Assembly (NCBI RefSeq): GCF_963675585.1
Contig: NZ_OY776411.1
Coordinates: 501,001-565,000, forward strand
DNA length: 64,000 nucleotides
Reading direction: 5' to 3'
From: an uncultured Draconibacterium sp.
GTDB taxonomy: Bacteria; Bacteroidota; Bacteroidia; Bacteroidales; Prolixibacteraceae
Position numbers and translations under genes: made by a program. Within the stretch, counting starts at the first letter, position 1; each line of letters starts with the position of its first letter. A model generated the notes under the pieces. The model saw only the letters and a list, made by a program, of their open reading frames with translations. It ran no database searches and was not told the origin of the DNA. Shown piece after piece: positions 33,463 through 42,583 of the stretch.

Positions 33463-34074
33463 TGTTTTAAAAAATTCAATAGTTTTCATAATTCTGATTT
33501 TAGATAATTAATTATTCTGTTTTCAATTTCTGTTTCCTGAACTTGTTTTTGTTTTCATTTTGTTTAACGATTACTATAACGACATTAAACATTTTTTGTT
33601 TATTTATTTTTGTTTTTTCTTTAACATTTTAAATTTAATTCAACTCTTATCCCTTTACATACAAGGCTTTAATGTCATATGTTAATTAATGTTAATTTTA
33701 AATTTTAATAAAAATATATGATTGAGAATAATCAGAACAATGAGAATTAGGTTGACCGTAAACACCTCGTTGAATTAAAAAATTGATTGATAGGATCCGA
33801 ATTAAAAGGAGAATTGATTTGTGGTACTATTCTGCCAATACCTCCATTGACATAAATCACCAAATTACTTGATATTCAGGGTGTAGCTGATTTATATCAT
33901 ATCATTAAAATACCAACGCATAATCTAAATAAATACATTTATATGTCGCACGATCTGAAAAATAAAGCGATTCAGGGACAGAAATGAATCTTCAATTTCA
34001 TTCTGCATGTATTGTTTTATGCTGCTTTGGAAAACTACGGGATATCAAACTATATAACCTAACAAGTTTGAATA
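33463..34074. other. Gene-free AT-rich stretch
   Basis: No supported gene. It is strongly AT-rich (33540-33720 especially) and separates divergent transcription units: the fasciclin genes and the DUF2339 gene. Promoters for both should lie here, but no exact TAnnTTTG box was found. Confidence 0.5.
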
Positions 34075-35739
34075 ATGCAGAAGGAAAAATCGAGTTTCCC
34101 CGACATTGAAATCCTCAAAGAAGATATTGTTGCGTTAAACAAAAGACTAAGTTTTGTTGAGAGTAGATTAAAAGATTTACTACAAAAAGGTACAATCCCG
34201 GAGAATAAAGAAGCTGAAATCGAGGATGAAGAATTTGAACTAAACCTACCCTTTAAAGCAAAAAGTTCGATCGAATTTGGAGTTGGTGAGTCGGGCATGG
34301 CCTGGCTGGGAAACATTATTTTGTTTATTGGAATAAGCTTTTTGGTTTCGTACATCCAAAACACCGTAACTCCGGCAGTTTCGGCATTAGTCGGATTTGT
34401 TGCAGTTGCCGGACTGTATTTTAGTTCGTGGATTACGCGCCAATCGTATTCCTACCTTTCCAAACTGTTTGCCTTTAACGGACATTTACTCATCTTTTAT
34501 TTTACACTTCGTCTACATTTTTTTCAGGAAAATCCTGTACTAAAAAACGAAACTTTGGGACTGCTTCTTTTATTGCTGGTAAGCGCTGCCCTTTTGTACA
34601 AAGCATATCAAAAACAATCACAACTAATGGCCGGAATTGTTTTAATCATGCTTCTGATATGTGGCATTTTAAGCAGCGAGGTAAGCACTTTGTCGGGCAT
34701 TGCAACGGTTGCAGCAATTTTATGTATGTACCTGTACTACCGGTTTGGATGGATAAAACTAACTTTTGCCTTTATCTTTTTGGTGTATTTGGCTCATGTA
34801 AACTGGCTGATAAACAACCCGATACTCGGCAACAATCCTGAATTTATTTCATCTCCCGGAAATGGTTACTGGTTTTTTATTCTTACCTGGTTTGCATTTT
34901 CTATGCTGGCACTTATTCCTCCCAAAAAAGAGGTGTCGGGCGAATTGGTAATTGCATCGGTGGTATGGAATGGACTTGGATTTACTATAATTCTTGGACT
35001 CATCGTTTTTACGTATTTCAAAGAAAACTACGTCCCCATATTTGTTCTTTTAAGTATTTTCTGTCTGATATTTTCAGCCGTGCTCCAGCTTCGCTCAAAA
35101 TTAAACATCACGGCCTCGATGTATGTTCTTTTTGGATTTTTATCCTTGAGTGTTGCCATTTTTGGCATTTTCGGACTTCCAGAATCCTATTCATTTTTTG
35201 CACTCCAAAGTTTGTTGGTAGTATCAATGGCATTGTGGTATCGTTCCCGTTTTATTGTAATAATGAATACCCTCCTTTTTCTGACATTGATGACCGTTTA
35301 CCTTGTTGAATCTGAAAGCCGGGACATGATAAACCTGTCGTACATGTTAGTGGCATTTGTATCGGCACGAATTATTAACTGGAAAAAAGAACGCCTGAAT
35401 ATTAAAACAGAATTAGTGCGCAATCTGTACCTTATTTCAGGTTTTATAATGACACTAATCAGTTTCAACTATTTATCTCCTCCGGCTTATATAACAGCAT
35501 CGTGGATTTTTGTAGCGGTACTCTTTTTTATCGTAAGTGTGTTACTAAAAAAGAAAAAATACCGCTGGCTGGCCATTGCGGCTCTAATCGCCTCCGCTGT
35601 TCGATTGATTTTAATTGATATGTCGAATATTGACATTGGATATCGCGTACTCATATTCCTTGTTTTTGCTATTCTTTCAATTACGGTATCCATACTATAC
35701 ACCAAGTACTTCATTAAAAAGAAGGAACAAAACGAGTAA
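34075..35739 (+). CDS. DUF2339 polytopic membrane protein
   Basis: The 554-aa protein starts with a short soluble coiled region (residues 1-60: KEDIVALNKRLSFVESRLKD) and then has about 14 hydrophobic helices to the C-terminus. The GESGMAWLGNIILFIGISFL segment after residue 80 is characteristic of the DUF2339 family, whose function is unknown. It is followed 42 nt later by the cytochrome c gene, but no functional link is evident. Confidence 0.7.
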   Translation: MQKEKSSFPDIEILKEDIVALNKRLSFVESRLKDLLQKGTIPENKEAEIEDEEFELNLPFKAKSSIEFGVGESGMAWLGNIILFIGISFLVSYIQNTVTPAVSALVGFVAVAGLYFSSWITRQSYSYLSKLFAFNGHLLIFYFTLRLHFFQENPVLKNETLGLLLLLLVSAALLYKAYQKQSQLMAGIVLIMLLICGILSSEVSTLSGIATVAAILCMYLYYRFGWIKLTFAFIFLVYLAHVNWLINNPILGNNPEFISSPGNGYWFFILTWFAFSMLALIPPKKEVSGELVIASVVWNGLGFTIILGLIVFTYFKENYVPIFVLLSIFCLIFSAVLQLRSKLNITASMYVLFGFLSLSVAIFGIFGLPESYSFFALQSLLVVSMALWYRSRFIVIMNTLLFLTLMTVYLVESESRDMINLSYMLVAFVSARIINWKKERLNIKTELVRNLYLISGFIMTLISFNYLSPPAYITASWIFVAVLFFIVSVLLKKKKYRWLAIAALIASAVRLILIDMSNIDIGYRVLIFLVFAILSITVSILYTKYFIKKKEQNE

Positions 35740-35781
35740 ATCCTTCAGAAATGATATGCACAATTGATTAAACAAATGGAA

Positions 35782-36396
35782 ATGAAGCTTATGAATACTT
35801 ACACCGGCAAATTCCACCTCCTGCTTTTGATGCTAATCTTTGCACTTTTTAGCAGCTGTTCAAACAACGAAACCACATCGGGAGAAACCAAAGTTGCGGA
35901 GCAAATTTCACTCGAAAAAAGCATTTTTAAACCTGCTTCAGACACTGAAATAGCAGTTGAACCTCCTCCGTTAACCGACGGTATTTTCCCATGTAACGAT
36001 TGTCACTCCGAAATAGAACCCAATCCGGAGAGAAGAGAACTTGTGGACATGCATGACGACATTACCGCACTTTTTAACCACGACAGCGAAAACAGATGGT
36101 GCCTGGATTGTCACGATGCCAGCAACCGCGATTCGTTACGACTGGCCAGCGGGAAACTGCTTGACTTTAAGGAATCGTACAAATTATGCGGGCAGTGCCA
36201 CGGCGAAAAACTGAGAGACTGGAAAGTGGGAGTGCACGGCAAAAGAACCGGTGAGTGGAATGGACAAAAAGAGTATTTGTTGTGCGTGCATTGCCATAAT
36301 CCGCATGCACCAAAATTTGAGGCAATCACACCGGAACCACCACCCGTGATGCAAGAGAACATCAGTTACAGGAACATTAAAACCGATGAACAATGA
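35782..36396 (+). CDS. Tetraheme c-type cytochrome lipoprotein
   Basis: About 204 aa. After a lipoprotein signal (Cys in LFSSCSNN) there are four CxxCH heme c sites: CNDCH, CLDCH, CGQCH and CVHCH, with extra His residues that can act as distal ligands. The rest is not conserved with a named family; heme number and size resemble periplasmic NapC/DsrJ-associated cytochromes without being assigned. Its stop overlaps the next gene (ATGA), so the cytochrome, iron-sulfur and NrfD genes form one operon. Start uncertain: ATGs at 35776, 35782 and 35791 all suit. Confidence 0.85.
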   Translation: MKLMNTYTGKFHLLLLMLIFALFSSCSNNETTSGETKVAEQISLEKSIFKPASDTEIAVEPPPLTDGIFPCNDCHSEIEPNPERRELVDMHDDITALFNHDSENRWCLDCHDASNRDSLRLASGKLLDFKESYKLCGQCHGEKLRDWKVGVHGKRTGEWNGQKEYLLCVHCHNPHAPKFEAITPEPPPVMQENISYRNIKTDEQ

Positions 36397-37283
36397 AAAA
36401 AGATAAATCAAGAAGGTCATTCTTAAAAAATATATCACTTGCGTCATTCGCAGCATTAGCTGCTACCGGATGCAACATGAAAGAACTGGAGGAGTTTTTC
36501 CAACGAAACTTCAGAACCTTAACAGATAAAGAGAAAGATGATATCATCAATACTTTAAAGCAAAAGTACAAGGATAAATACGATAAAGATTTTCAGGTTT
36601 CGGCAAAACCGGCACTCGAAAATGTTGAATTTGCATATGCTTTGGATTTGTCGAGATGTATAGGTTGCCGTAAATGCGTTTATGCCTGCGTGGGTGAAAA
36701 CAATCAGTCCCGATCTCCACAAATTCACTGGATCCAGGTTCTTCAAATGGAAAAAGAAAAGGGAATCGATTTTGCCCATTCCGATGTACATTACAATCCG
36801 GAAAAAGTTCCTGAAAAGGGACATTTCTACTTGCCGGTTGCCTGCCAGCAATGCCGCAATCCACAATGCACAACTGTTTGTCCGGTTAAAGCTACCTGGC
36901 AGGAACCCGACGGAATTGTGGTTGTTGACTACAACTGGTGCATTGGATGCAGGTATTGTATGGCTGCCTGTCCATACGGTGCAAGGCATTTTAACTGGGG
37001 CGAACCGGAGATTCCGGCTGAAGAATTAAATACAGATATGCACTACCTGGGAAACAGGCCGCGCACAAAAGGAGTAGTTGAAAAATGTACATTCTGCATT
37101 CAACGCGTCAGAAAAGGCAAATATCCTTCGTGTGTTGAAATTTGCCCGGTGGGAGCACGAAAGTTCGGAAATCTGCTGGATCCCGAAAGCGAGATAAGGT
37201 ATATTCTGGAAAACAAACGTGTACTTGTGCTTAAAGAAGAATTAAACACGCAACCACGGTTCTATTACTTCTTCGGAGTTTAA
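36393..37283 (+). CDS. Tat-exported ferredoxin-like protein with four [4Fe-4S] sites
   Basis: The 296-aa protein begins with a twin-arginine signal (SRRSFLKNISL) ending in a lipobox-like TGC, then four Cys clusters: CIGCRKCVYAC (about residue 89), CQQCRNPQCTTVC (about 151), CIGCRYCMAACP (about 183) and CTFCIQR...CVEICPVGA (about 231-250). This is the DmsB/PsrB/HybA/DsrO family that wires a catalytic or heme subunit to a quinone-binding membrane protein. It is exported folded with its clusters. Neighbours are the tetraheme lipoprotein upstream and the NrfD protein downstream. Confidence 0.93.
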   Translation: MKKDKSRRSFLKNISLASFAALAATGCNMKELEEFFQRNFRTLTDKEKDDIINTLKQKYKDKYDKDFQVSAKPALENVEFAYALDLSRCIGCRKCVYACVGENNQSRSPQIHWIQVLQMEKEKGIDFAHSDVHYNPEKVPEKGHFYLPVACQQCRNPQCTTVCPVKATWQEPDGIVVVDYNWCIGCRYCMAACPYGARHFNWGEPEIPAEELNTDMHYLGNRPRTKGVVEKCTFCIQRVRKGKYPSCVEICPVGARKFGNLLDPESEIRYILENKRVLVLKEELNTQPRFYYFFGV

Positions 37284-37332
37284 ACCACACATTCAGAAAA
37301 GAAAAAGTTGAGAATAACTAACAATAAATGCT

Positions 37333-38571
37333 ATGAATTTTATTCGTTTTATTAACGGGAGTATCAAATTAATTCTGCGAGGTTCTAAATCCTACTATGC
37401 CTGGTTGTTCTTTCTTGTAGCACTGGCACTTTGGGGCGGCCTGGGTTACATCGATCAATTGCGCGATGGACTGATTACCACCAACATGAGGGATTCTGTT
37501 TCGTGGGCATTTTACATTGGCAATTTTACCTTTTTGGTAGGTATTGCTGCAGCGGCAATCATGCTTGTAATTCCGGCGTATGTTTACGACTGGAAACCCA
37601 TAAAAGAAATCGTAATATTTGGTGAATTGCTTGCCGTTTGTGCCGTGATTATGTGCATTGCATTTATTGTTGTCGACATAGGAAATCCGCTGCGTTTTTG
37701 GCACATGCTTCCCTTGCTTGGCACCATGAACTTCCCGTACTCAATGCTCTCGTGGGATTTCTTCTTTTTACTGGCCTATCTTATCATTAACCTAACTGTG
37801 GTTACTCATTTGTTGTATTCTATTTTTTACAAAAAAGAGTACAATAAAAAAATGGTGCAAATAGTAGTATTTATTAGTATTCCCATGGCCGTTGGAATTC
37901 ATACAGTAACTGCATTTTTGTACAACGCCCTGCCGGCACGCCCGTTTTGGAACAGCGCCTTGCTAGCTCCACGGTTTTTAGCTTCGGCATTTTGTTCAGG
38001 CCCTGCCATTCTTTTAATTCTATTTCAAATTCTTCGGAAAATCACAAAATTCGAGATAAAAGACAAAGCCATTTGGACCATTGCAGAGTTAATGGTTTAC
38101 GCCATGTTTATTTATTTGTTTTTTACCATTGCCGAACTGTTTAAGGAATTTTATTCTGGTACTGAACACATACTTTATTGGAAATACCTTCTTTTTGGAA
38201 TTGGCGATTCAAGAGAAATTGTTCCTTACAGCTGGTCGTCCATTGTAATGGGTTTTATTGCTTTCGTACTTTTCCTCATACCAAAAACCCGCAAAAATTT
38301 CGTTACACTAAACATTGGAGCGGTTCTAATTTATGCCAGTGTGTATGTTGAAAAAGGAATTGCACTTATTATTCCCGGATTTACACCCGATGTTTTGGGC
38401 CAGATTTATGTGTACACTCCTTCGCTGACGGAAATACGAACAGCCGCAATGATCTTTTCTTTGGGATTTCTGCTTTTTACATTTTTGGTAAAGATTGCCA
38501 TTGCCATAGTTTTTGAAAATTATAATATTTCGGATATCAGCAAAAAAGAAAAGCTTGCCAAAAGCATTTAG
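37333..38571 (+). CDS. NrfD/PsrC/HybB-family quinone-interacting membrane subunit
   Basis: The 412-aa protein has about ten membrane helices. Segments such as SWAFYIGNFTFLVGIAAAA, VDIGNPLRFWHMLP and LLGTMNFPYSMLSWDFFFLL match the HybB/DsrP/HmcC branch of NrfD proteins, which exchange electrons with menaquinone. The order cytochrome c, [4Fe-4S] protein, NrfD resembles the DsrJOP part of the Dsr complex and the ACIII and Qrc modules, but without DsrMK, molybdopterin or actB-like subunits. It is preceded by a 49-nt gap. The physiological electron donor or acceptor is unknown. Confidence 0.92.
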   Translation: MNFIRFINGSIKLILRGSKSYYAWLFFLVALALWGGLGYIDQLRDGLITTNMRDSVSWAFYIGNFTFLVGIAAAAIMLVIPAYVYDWKPIKEIVIFGELLAVCAVIMCIAFIVVDIGNPLRFWHMLPLLGTMNFPYSMLSWDFFFLLAYLIINLTVVTHLLYSIFYKKEYNKKMVQIVVFISIPMAVGIHTVTAFLYNALPARPFWNSALLAPRFLASAFCSGPAILLILFQILRKITKFEIKDKAIWTIAELMVYAMFIYLFFTIAELFKEFYSGTEHILYWKYLLFGIGDSREIVPYSWSSIVMGFIAFVLFLIPKTRKNFVTLNIGAVLIYASVYVEKGIALIIPGFTPDVLGQIYVYTPSLTEIRTAAMIFSLGFLLFTFLVKIAIAIVFENYNISDISKKEKLAKSI

Positions 38572-38614
38572 ACTATTGAAGAAACACTGAACATTAAATA
38601 AAAAAACCTGCTTC

Positions 38615-38649
38615 CAGTAATACGCTCACTTCGAGTGAGCATATTACTG
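38615..38649. repeat. Hairpin of the TCACT-AGTGA family (copy 4)
   Basis: Near-perfect: CAGTAATA.GCTCACT pairs with AGTGAGC.TATTACTG around TCG. It lies 43 nt past the NrfD stop and may act as a 3' structure; no T-run follows on the plus strand. Confidence 0.6.
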
Positions 38650-38790
38650 CATATCTTGGGTTACCTTTTGAACATAATACGAATATTATTATGAACCCCC
38701 GGATTAAACTCTGGGCACAAAAACAAAACAGATGTACTTTTTATACCCTATTAACAAATTTCTTTCAGACGTATTTTAAATTTTTCTGTA

Positions 38791-39399
38791 ATGAAGAAAG
38801 CAATAATTATACTGGCAATTTTGGTTGCAACTGTTTCTTGCAGCCATCAAAGAGTTTATAACCTTCAAAAAGAAGACCTGCTTAAAATTCACTTTTCAGA
38901 TGAAGAGATAGTTAGTTTATCCAATCTACTACTAAATTTTGAGAACTATATCTTTACTTCTGCGGAGTCTGATTTTAACAAAGAGCAATATTTAGAATTC
39001 TTGAATGACAGTAAGAATTTAGAAAATGCAAATGAATATCTTGATCAAATAAGATCCATTTTCCCGGCAAGCAATAAAATTATTGAAAAGAACTGCGGGA
39101 AAATGCTTGTTGAAAAAATATGGATTTTAAATGAACCCGAAGAATCTCAATACTCTCAACTAAACTACAATGGAGAATACTTCAATTTTTTAAAAAATTA
39201 TGTTTCAGCTAAAAATGACTCCATCTTATTGGACTATTTTAAAGCCTGGGAGATCGGGGGTGATCTTTGTCCACCCATGACAATGATGGTAAAAAAGAAT
39301 TTAGATCAATTCAACTTTCAAGACGAAACCACCAGATTAATATTGGCCATTCATTTTATAACACTTTCAAATAGTAACGTAAATATGAATCTCAATTAA
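38791..39399 (+). CDS. Hypothetical lipoprotein
   Basis: The 202-aa protein was not recognised. It has a lipoprotein signal (Cys17 in ATVSC) and a predominantly helical, acidic mature part (LLKIHFSDEEIVSLSNLLLN, YLEFLNDSKNLENANEYLDQ, EKIWILNEPEESQ). No domain signature is visible. Its DNA is AT-rich compared with the electron-transfer genes before it. Possibly a fast-evolving surface protein; the next gene is also an AT-rich small lipoprotein gene. Confidence 0.65.
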   Translation: MKKAIIILAILVATVSCSHQRVYNLQKEDLLKIHFSDEEIVSLSNLLLNFENYIFTSAESDFNKEQYLEFLNDSKNLENANEYLDQIRSIFPASNKIIEKNCGKMLVEKIWILNEPEESQYSQLNYNGEYFNFLKNYVSAKNDSILLDYFKAWEIGGDLCPPMTMMVKKNLDQFNFQDETTRLILAIHFITLSNSNVNMNLN

Positions 39400-39523
39400 C
39401 CAATCCAAAATACAGTGGCTTAAAATAATCGACAAATCACTACTCTTTGTTTAGGACAGTAATGGCAATCCGGTGTACTCAATTCACGATTGTTCCAATT
39501 AAATAGGATTTAAATAATAAAAT

Positions 39524-40039
39524 ATGAAATACTTGATTATAGTTTTAATGTTTTTTGCAATATCCTGTTCAGTGTTCAAAGACCTACCACCAAATAATCA
39601 CATGTCAGAAATTCCCAAATATCTTTCTCTTGAAGAATTAGAAGGGGATACTGTTACATATATGGTTCAATCATTATATGAACGAAAAAACTATTATATT
39701 GGGAAAAAGGTTAAAGTTTTCTTAAAGTATCTAGATATGGAAATCGTTAACCAACTTCCAGGATATCATCCAGGGAATAAATTAATTGCACCTTATGTAT
39801 CACTCTATTTCTGTGAAATGGGAAAACTTTATACAGAAGAGTCTGGCAATAATATCCCATTATTTGTAAGCATTGATTTTGAAAGTCCCGCCTTATTGGA
39901 ACCTATAACAGAATTATCAAAGAAGAATAATAACAAATGGACCAAAGAAGAATATGAGTTTTACAAAGACCTAATTATTAAAGATATTGGGATACCAGAA
40001 TATGGTGTTTTTCGGAAGTATTTTGGCCAACAAGAATAA
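39524..40039 (+). CDS. Hypothetical lipoprotein
   Basis: The 171-aa protein was not recognised. It has a lipoprotein signal (Cys15 in FAISC). The mature part contains DTVTYMVQSLYERKNYYIGK, VFLKYLDMEIVNQL and IPLFVSIDFESPALL and looks like a small mixed alpha/beta domain. It has its own terminator. No relationship to the adjacent mutA operon is suggested. Confidence 0.6.
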   Translation: MKYLIIVLMFFAISCSVFKDLPPNNHMSEIPKYLSLEELEGDTVTYMVQSLYERKNYYIGKKVKVFLKYLDMEIVNQLPGYHPGNKLIAPYVSLYFCEMGKLYTEESGNNIPLFVSIDFESPALLEPITELSKKNNNKWTKEEYEFYKDLIIKDIGIPEYGVFRKYFGQQE

Positions 40040-40064
40040 GATAAAATAGTATTATGAAAGAATG

Positions 40065-40099
40065 GCTGTCCATAAATGAAAATTGGGCAGCTTTTTTTT
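40065..40099 (+). terminator. Terminator upstream of mutA
   Basis: 8-bp stem GCTGTCCA/TGGGCAGC (one G-U) and a T8 tract, ending the lipoprotein unit. Confidence 0.75.
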
Positions 40100-40218
40100 A
40101 GATTCTTGCATTGATCCCAACCTTATCTTAACCTTAAGTCCAAAATTACGTAAACATGATTTTTGTTAACATTGGACAAAAACCATAGTTATTCTGACCG
40201 TCAATCATTTAAAACCTT

Positions 40219-40226
40219 TAATTTTG
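40219..40226 (+). promoter_or_regulatory. Promoter -7 box for mutA
   Basis: TAATTTTG matches TAnnTTTG and lies 31 nt before the mutA ATG. Confidence 0.6.
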
Positions 40227-40257
40227 CCGCACGATTTTCAAAAAAACAACTTTCAAT

Positions 40258-42120
40258 ATGGCAGATATAAAGCAAAAGCTTTTCGCTGAATTTCCTCCGA
40301 TAACTACTGAGGAGTGGGAAGCAAAAATTAATGCCGATTTAAAAGGCAAAGATTACGAAAGAGCATTGGTGTGGAGAACCCAGGAAGGATTCAATGTTCG
40401 TCCGTATTACCGTCAGGAAAACCTAAAAGAATTAAACTACCTGGATTCATTGCCAGGAGAATTTCCATTTGTACGGGGAAACAAAAAAACCAACAACGAT
40501 TGGTTTGTTCGTCAAAACATTTTTGTGCAGGATTTTGCCGAAGCCAACAAAAAGGCTTTAAATGTTTTAGGCAAAGGTGTAACATCGCTTGGATTTCTTT
40601 TTAGCGAATGTGGTTCGGTTACAAAAGAGAGCCTGGCTGTTTTGTTAAAAGACATTTGTTTGGAAGCCGCTGAAGTAAACCTGGTTTGCTCGTGCGACAA
40701 TTCAAACTGTGCTCAGATTTTCGCCGATTACATTTCGGAAGGAGACTGGGATAACGACAAAGTGGTAGCTTCAGTTTCTATTGACCCAATCGGAACAATG
40801 GTTTTACAAGGCAAGCTCGACACTGATGCCGTTGCTACGCTAAAAGCAAACATCGAAAAAGCAAAAGCCGTTAAAAACCTGCGAACAATAGCTGTTCACG
40901 GTAAATTTTTCGCCAACAGTGGTTCATCAATCGCTCAGGAGTTGGCTTTCTCGCTGGCGCAAGGTGCCGAGTATTTGACTTTGCTTACCGAAGCCGGTAT
41001 TAGCATCGACGATGCAGCGCGTGCCATTAAATTCAATATGGGTATCAGCAACAACTATTTCATGGAAATTGCCAAGTTGCGTACCGCTCGTTTGTTGTGG
41101 TCTAAAATTGTTGAAGCTTACGGTCCTGAGTGCAAATGTTCAGCAAAACTGATTGCACACAGCGAAACCAACCGCTACAACAAAACCGTTTACGATCCGT
41201 ATGTAAATATGCTTCGTACACAAACCGAAGCCATGTCGGCTGTTTTAGGTGGTGCGCACTCGGTAACAGTTTTACCGTTTAACGCCATTTACGAAGAAAC
41301 AACCGAATTTTCGGAAAGAATTGCCCGCAACCAGCAGGCTTTGTTAAAAGAAGAGTCGCACCTCGATAAAATTGCTGACCCTTCTGCAGGTTCGTATTAC
41401 ATCGAAAACCTAACTGCATCGTTGGCTGATGAAGCCTGGAAATTGTTCCTTGCCGTTCAGGACAAAGGTGGTTTTATTGCCGCTTTTAAAGAAGGATTTA
41501 TTCAGTCGGAAATTAAAGCAATGGCCGCACAACGCGACAAAAACATTGCCTTACGCCGCGAAAATCTGCTGGGCACAAACCAGTTCCCAAACTTTACTGA
41601 GAAAATTACAGCTCAATTCGACGGTTCGCTTTTCGAAGCTGTTGATTTAACAGTGGAAGGTGCTGAAGTTGAAACGTTAAAACCGTATCGTGGAGCACAA
41701 GCTTTTGAAGCATTACGTTACACAACCGATATGTATTCGAAAGACAACAAACGTCCGCTTGCATTTATGTTGACCATCGGAAATCTTACTTTCCGCAAGG
41801 CGCGTGCACAGTTTAGCTGTAACTTTTTTGCCGTTGCCGGTTTCACAGTAATCGACAATAACGGATTTGCAACTGCCGAAGAAGGTGTTGCTGCGGCAAA
41901 AGCTGCCGGTGCCGACATTGTAGTAGTTTGTAGTTCGGATGATGAGTATGCTGAAATTGTTCCAGCTGTTGCTGAGCAATTAAACGATGAAATTCTGGTT
42001 GTTGCCGGAGCTCCTGCTTGTCAGGCAGAATTGGAAGCAAAAGGAATTACCAACTTCATTCATGTGAAGAGTAATATTTTGGAAGAACTTAAGTCGTATC
42101 AAAATAAATTGGGAATCTAA
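40258..42120 (+). CDS. mutA: Methylmalonyl-CoA mutase small (beta) subunit
   Basis: The 620-aa protein is the non-catalytic subunit of the B12-dependent enzyme interconverting succinyl-CoA and methylmalonyl-CoA, a step of propionate metabolism. It has a TIM-barrel-like core (LRTIAVHGKFFANSGSSIAQ, AAEYLTLLTEAGISID, RNQQALLKEESHLDKIADPS) and a C-terminal Rossmann-like domain that lacks the DxHxxG cobalamin motif (expected in MutB only). The region ATRYNKTVYDPYVNMLRTQTEAMS matches mutase beta subunits. Its partner mutB is 463 nt downstream, with a GxxExxY gene between. Confidence 0.95.
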   Translation: MADIKQKLFAEFPPITTEEWEAKINADLKGKDYERALVWRTQEGFNVRPYYRQENLKELNYLDSLPGEFPFVRGNKKTNNDWFVRQNIFVQDFAEANKKALNVLGKGVTSLGFLFSECGSVTKESLAVLLKDICLEAAEVNLVCSCDNSNCAQIFADYISEGDWDNDKVVASVSIDPIGTMVLQGKLDTDAVATLKANIEKAKAVKNLRTIAVHGKFFANSGSSIAQELAFSLAQGAEYLTLLTEAGISIDDAARAIKFNMGISNNYFMEIAKLRTARLLWSKIVEAYGPECKCSAKLIAHSETNRYNKTVYDPYVNMLRTQTEAMSAVLGGAHSVTVLPFNAIYEETTEFSERIARNQQALLKEESHLDKIADPSAGSYYIENLTASLADEAWKLFLAVQDKGGFIAAFKEGFIQSEIKAMAAQRDKNIALRRENLLGTNQFPNFTEKITAQFDGSLFEAVDLTVEGAEVETLKPYRGAQAFEALRYTTDMYSKDNKRPLAFMLTIGNLTFRKARAQFSCNFFAVAGFTVIDNNGFATAEEGVAAAKAAGADIVVVCSSDDEYAEIVPAVAEQLNDEILVVAGAPACQAELEAKGITNFIHVKSNILEELKSYQNKLGI

Positions 42121-42124
42121 ACTG

Positions 42125-42150
42125 AACACAAAGACGCAAAGACACTAAGA
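42125..42150 (+). repeat. Left terminal inverted repeat of GxxExxY cassette
   Basis: 26 nt with ends AACAC...AAGA; 21 of 26 positions match the inverted copy at 42543-42568. Its last base is the first base of the GxxExxY ATG. Confidence 0.7.
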
Positions 42151-42542
42151 TGCTTTCAAAAAACGAAATAGAAAAGATTGGGAAACAGATTGTGGATGCA
42201 GCTTTTGAAGTGCATTCTGAATTGGGACCTGGTTTGCTCGAATCTGTTTACGAAATTTGCTTAGTCGAAGAATTAAAAGAACGTGGTCTTTCTGTCGAGA
42301 GGCAAGTAAAACTGCCTGTTGTATATAAAAATAAAATATTACAAAAAGAATTTATCATTGATATATTGGTTGAAAATGAAATTGTTATTGAATTAAAAGC
42401 GGTTGAAATCCTATTGCCAGTTCATGAAGTACAGACTTTAACTTATATGAAATTAGCTGACATGAGATTAGGCTATTTAATCAATTTTAATGTCCCATTA
42501 ATCAAACAAGGTATTAAACGAAAAATAAACGGATACTTTTAA
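42150..42542 (+). CDS. GxxExxY family protein
   Basis: The 130-aa protein belongs to the GxxExxY (TIGR04256) family of unknown function. The diagnostic Gly-x2-Glu-x2-Tyr is GLLESVYE (about residues 29-36) in ELGPGLLESVYEICLVEELK. The rest shows RQVKLPVVYKNKILQKEF and the terminal INFNVPLIKQGIKRKI. Members often occur singly between host genes and resemble PD-(D/E)XK nucleases with an acidic IELKAVE motif. Here the ORF is flanked tightly on both sides by 26-nt inverted repeats, and splits mutA from mutB. It is in the same direction as both genes. Confidence 0.88.
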   Translation: MLSKNEIEKIGKQIVDAAFEVHSELGPGLLESVYEICLVEELKERGLSVERQVKLPVVYKNKILQKEFIIDILVENEIVIELKAVEILLPVHEVQTLTYMKLADMRLGYLINFNVPLIKQGIKRKINGYF

Positions 42543-42568
42543 TCTTTGTGACTTAGTGTCTTCGTGTT
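42543..42568 (+). repeat. Right terminal inverted repeat of GxxExxY cassette
   Basis: Begins at the base after the GxxExxY TAA. TCTTTGTG at the start and TTCGTGTT at the end are the reverse complement of the left repeat (21 of 26 identities). Confidence 0.7.
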
Positions 42569-42583
42569 AAAAAAAGAAAAATT

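Noticed and set aside
33848-33863. TTGACATAAATCAC, like an imperfect FNR/CRP box upstream of the respiratory genes
   Set aside because: Too far (over 200 nt) from the DUF2339 start and even further from the cytochrome gene; half-sites are not symmetric enough in an AT-rich region.
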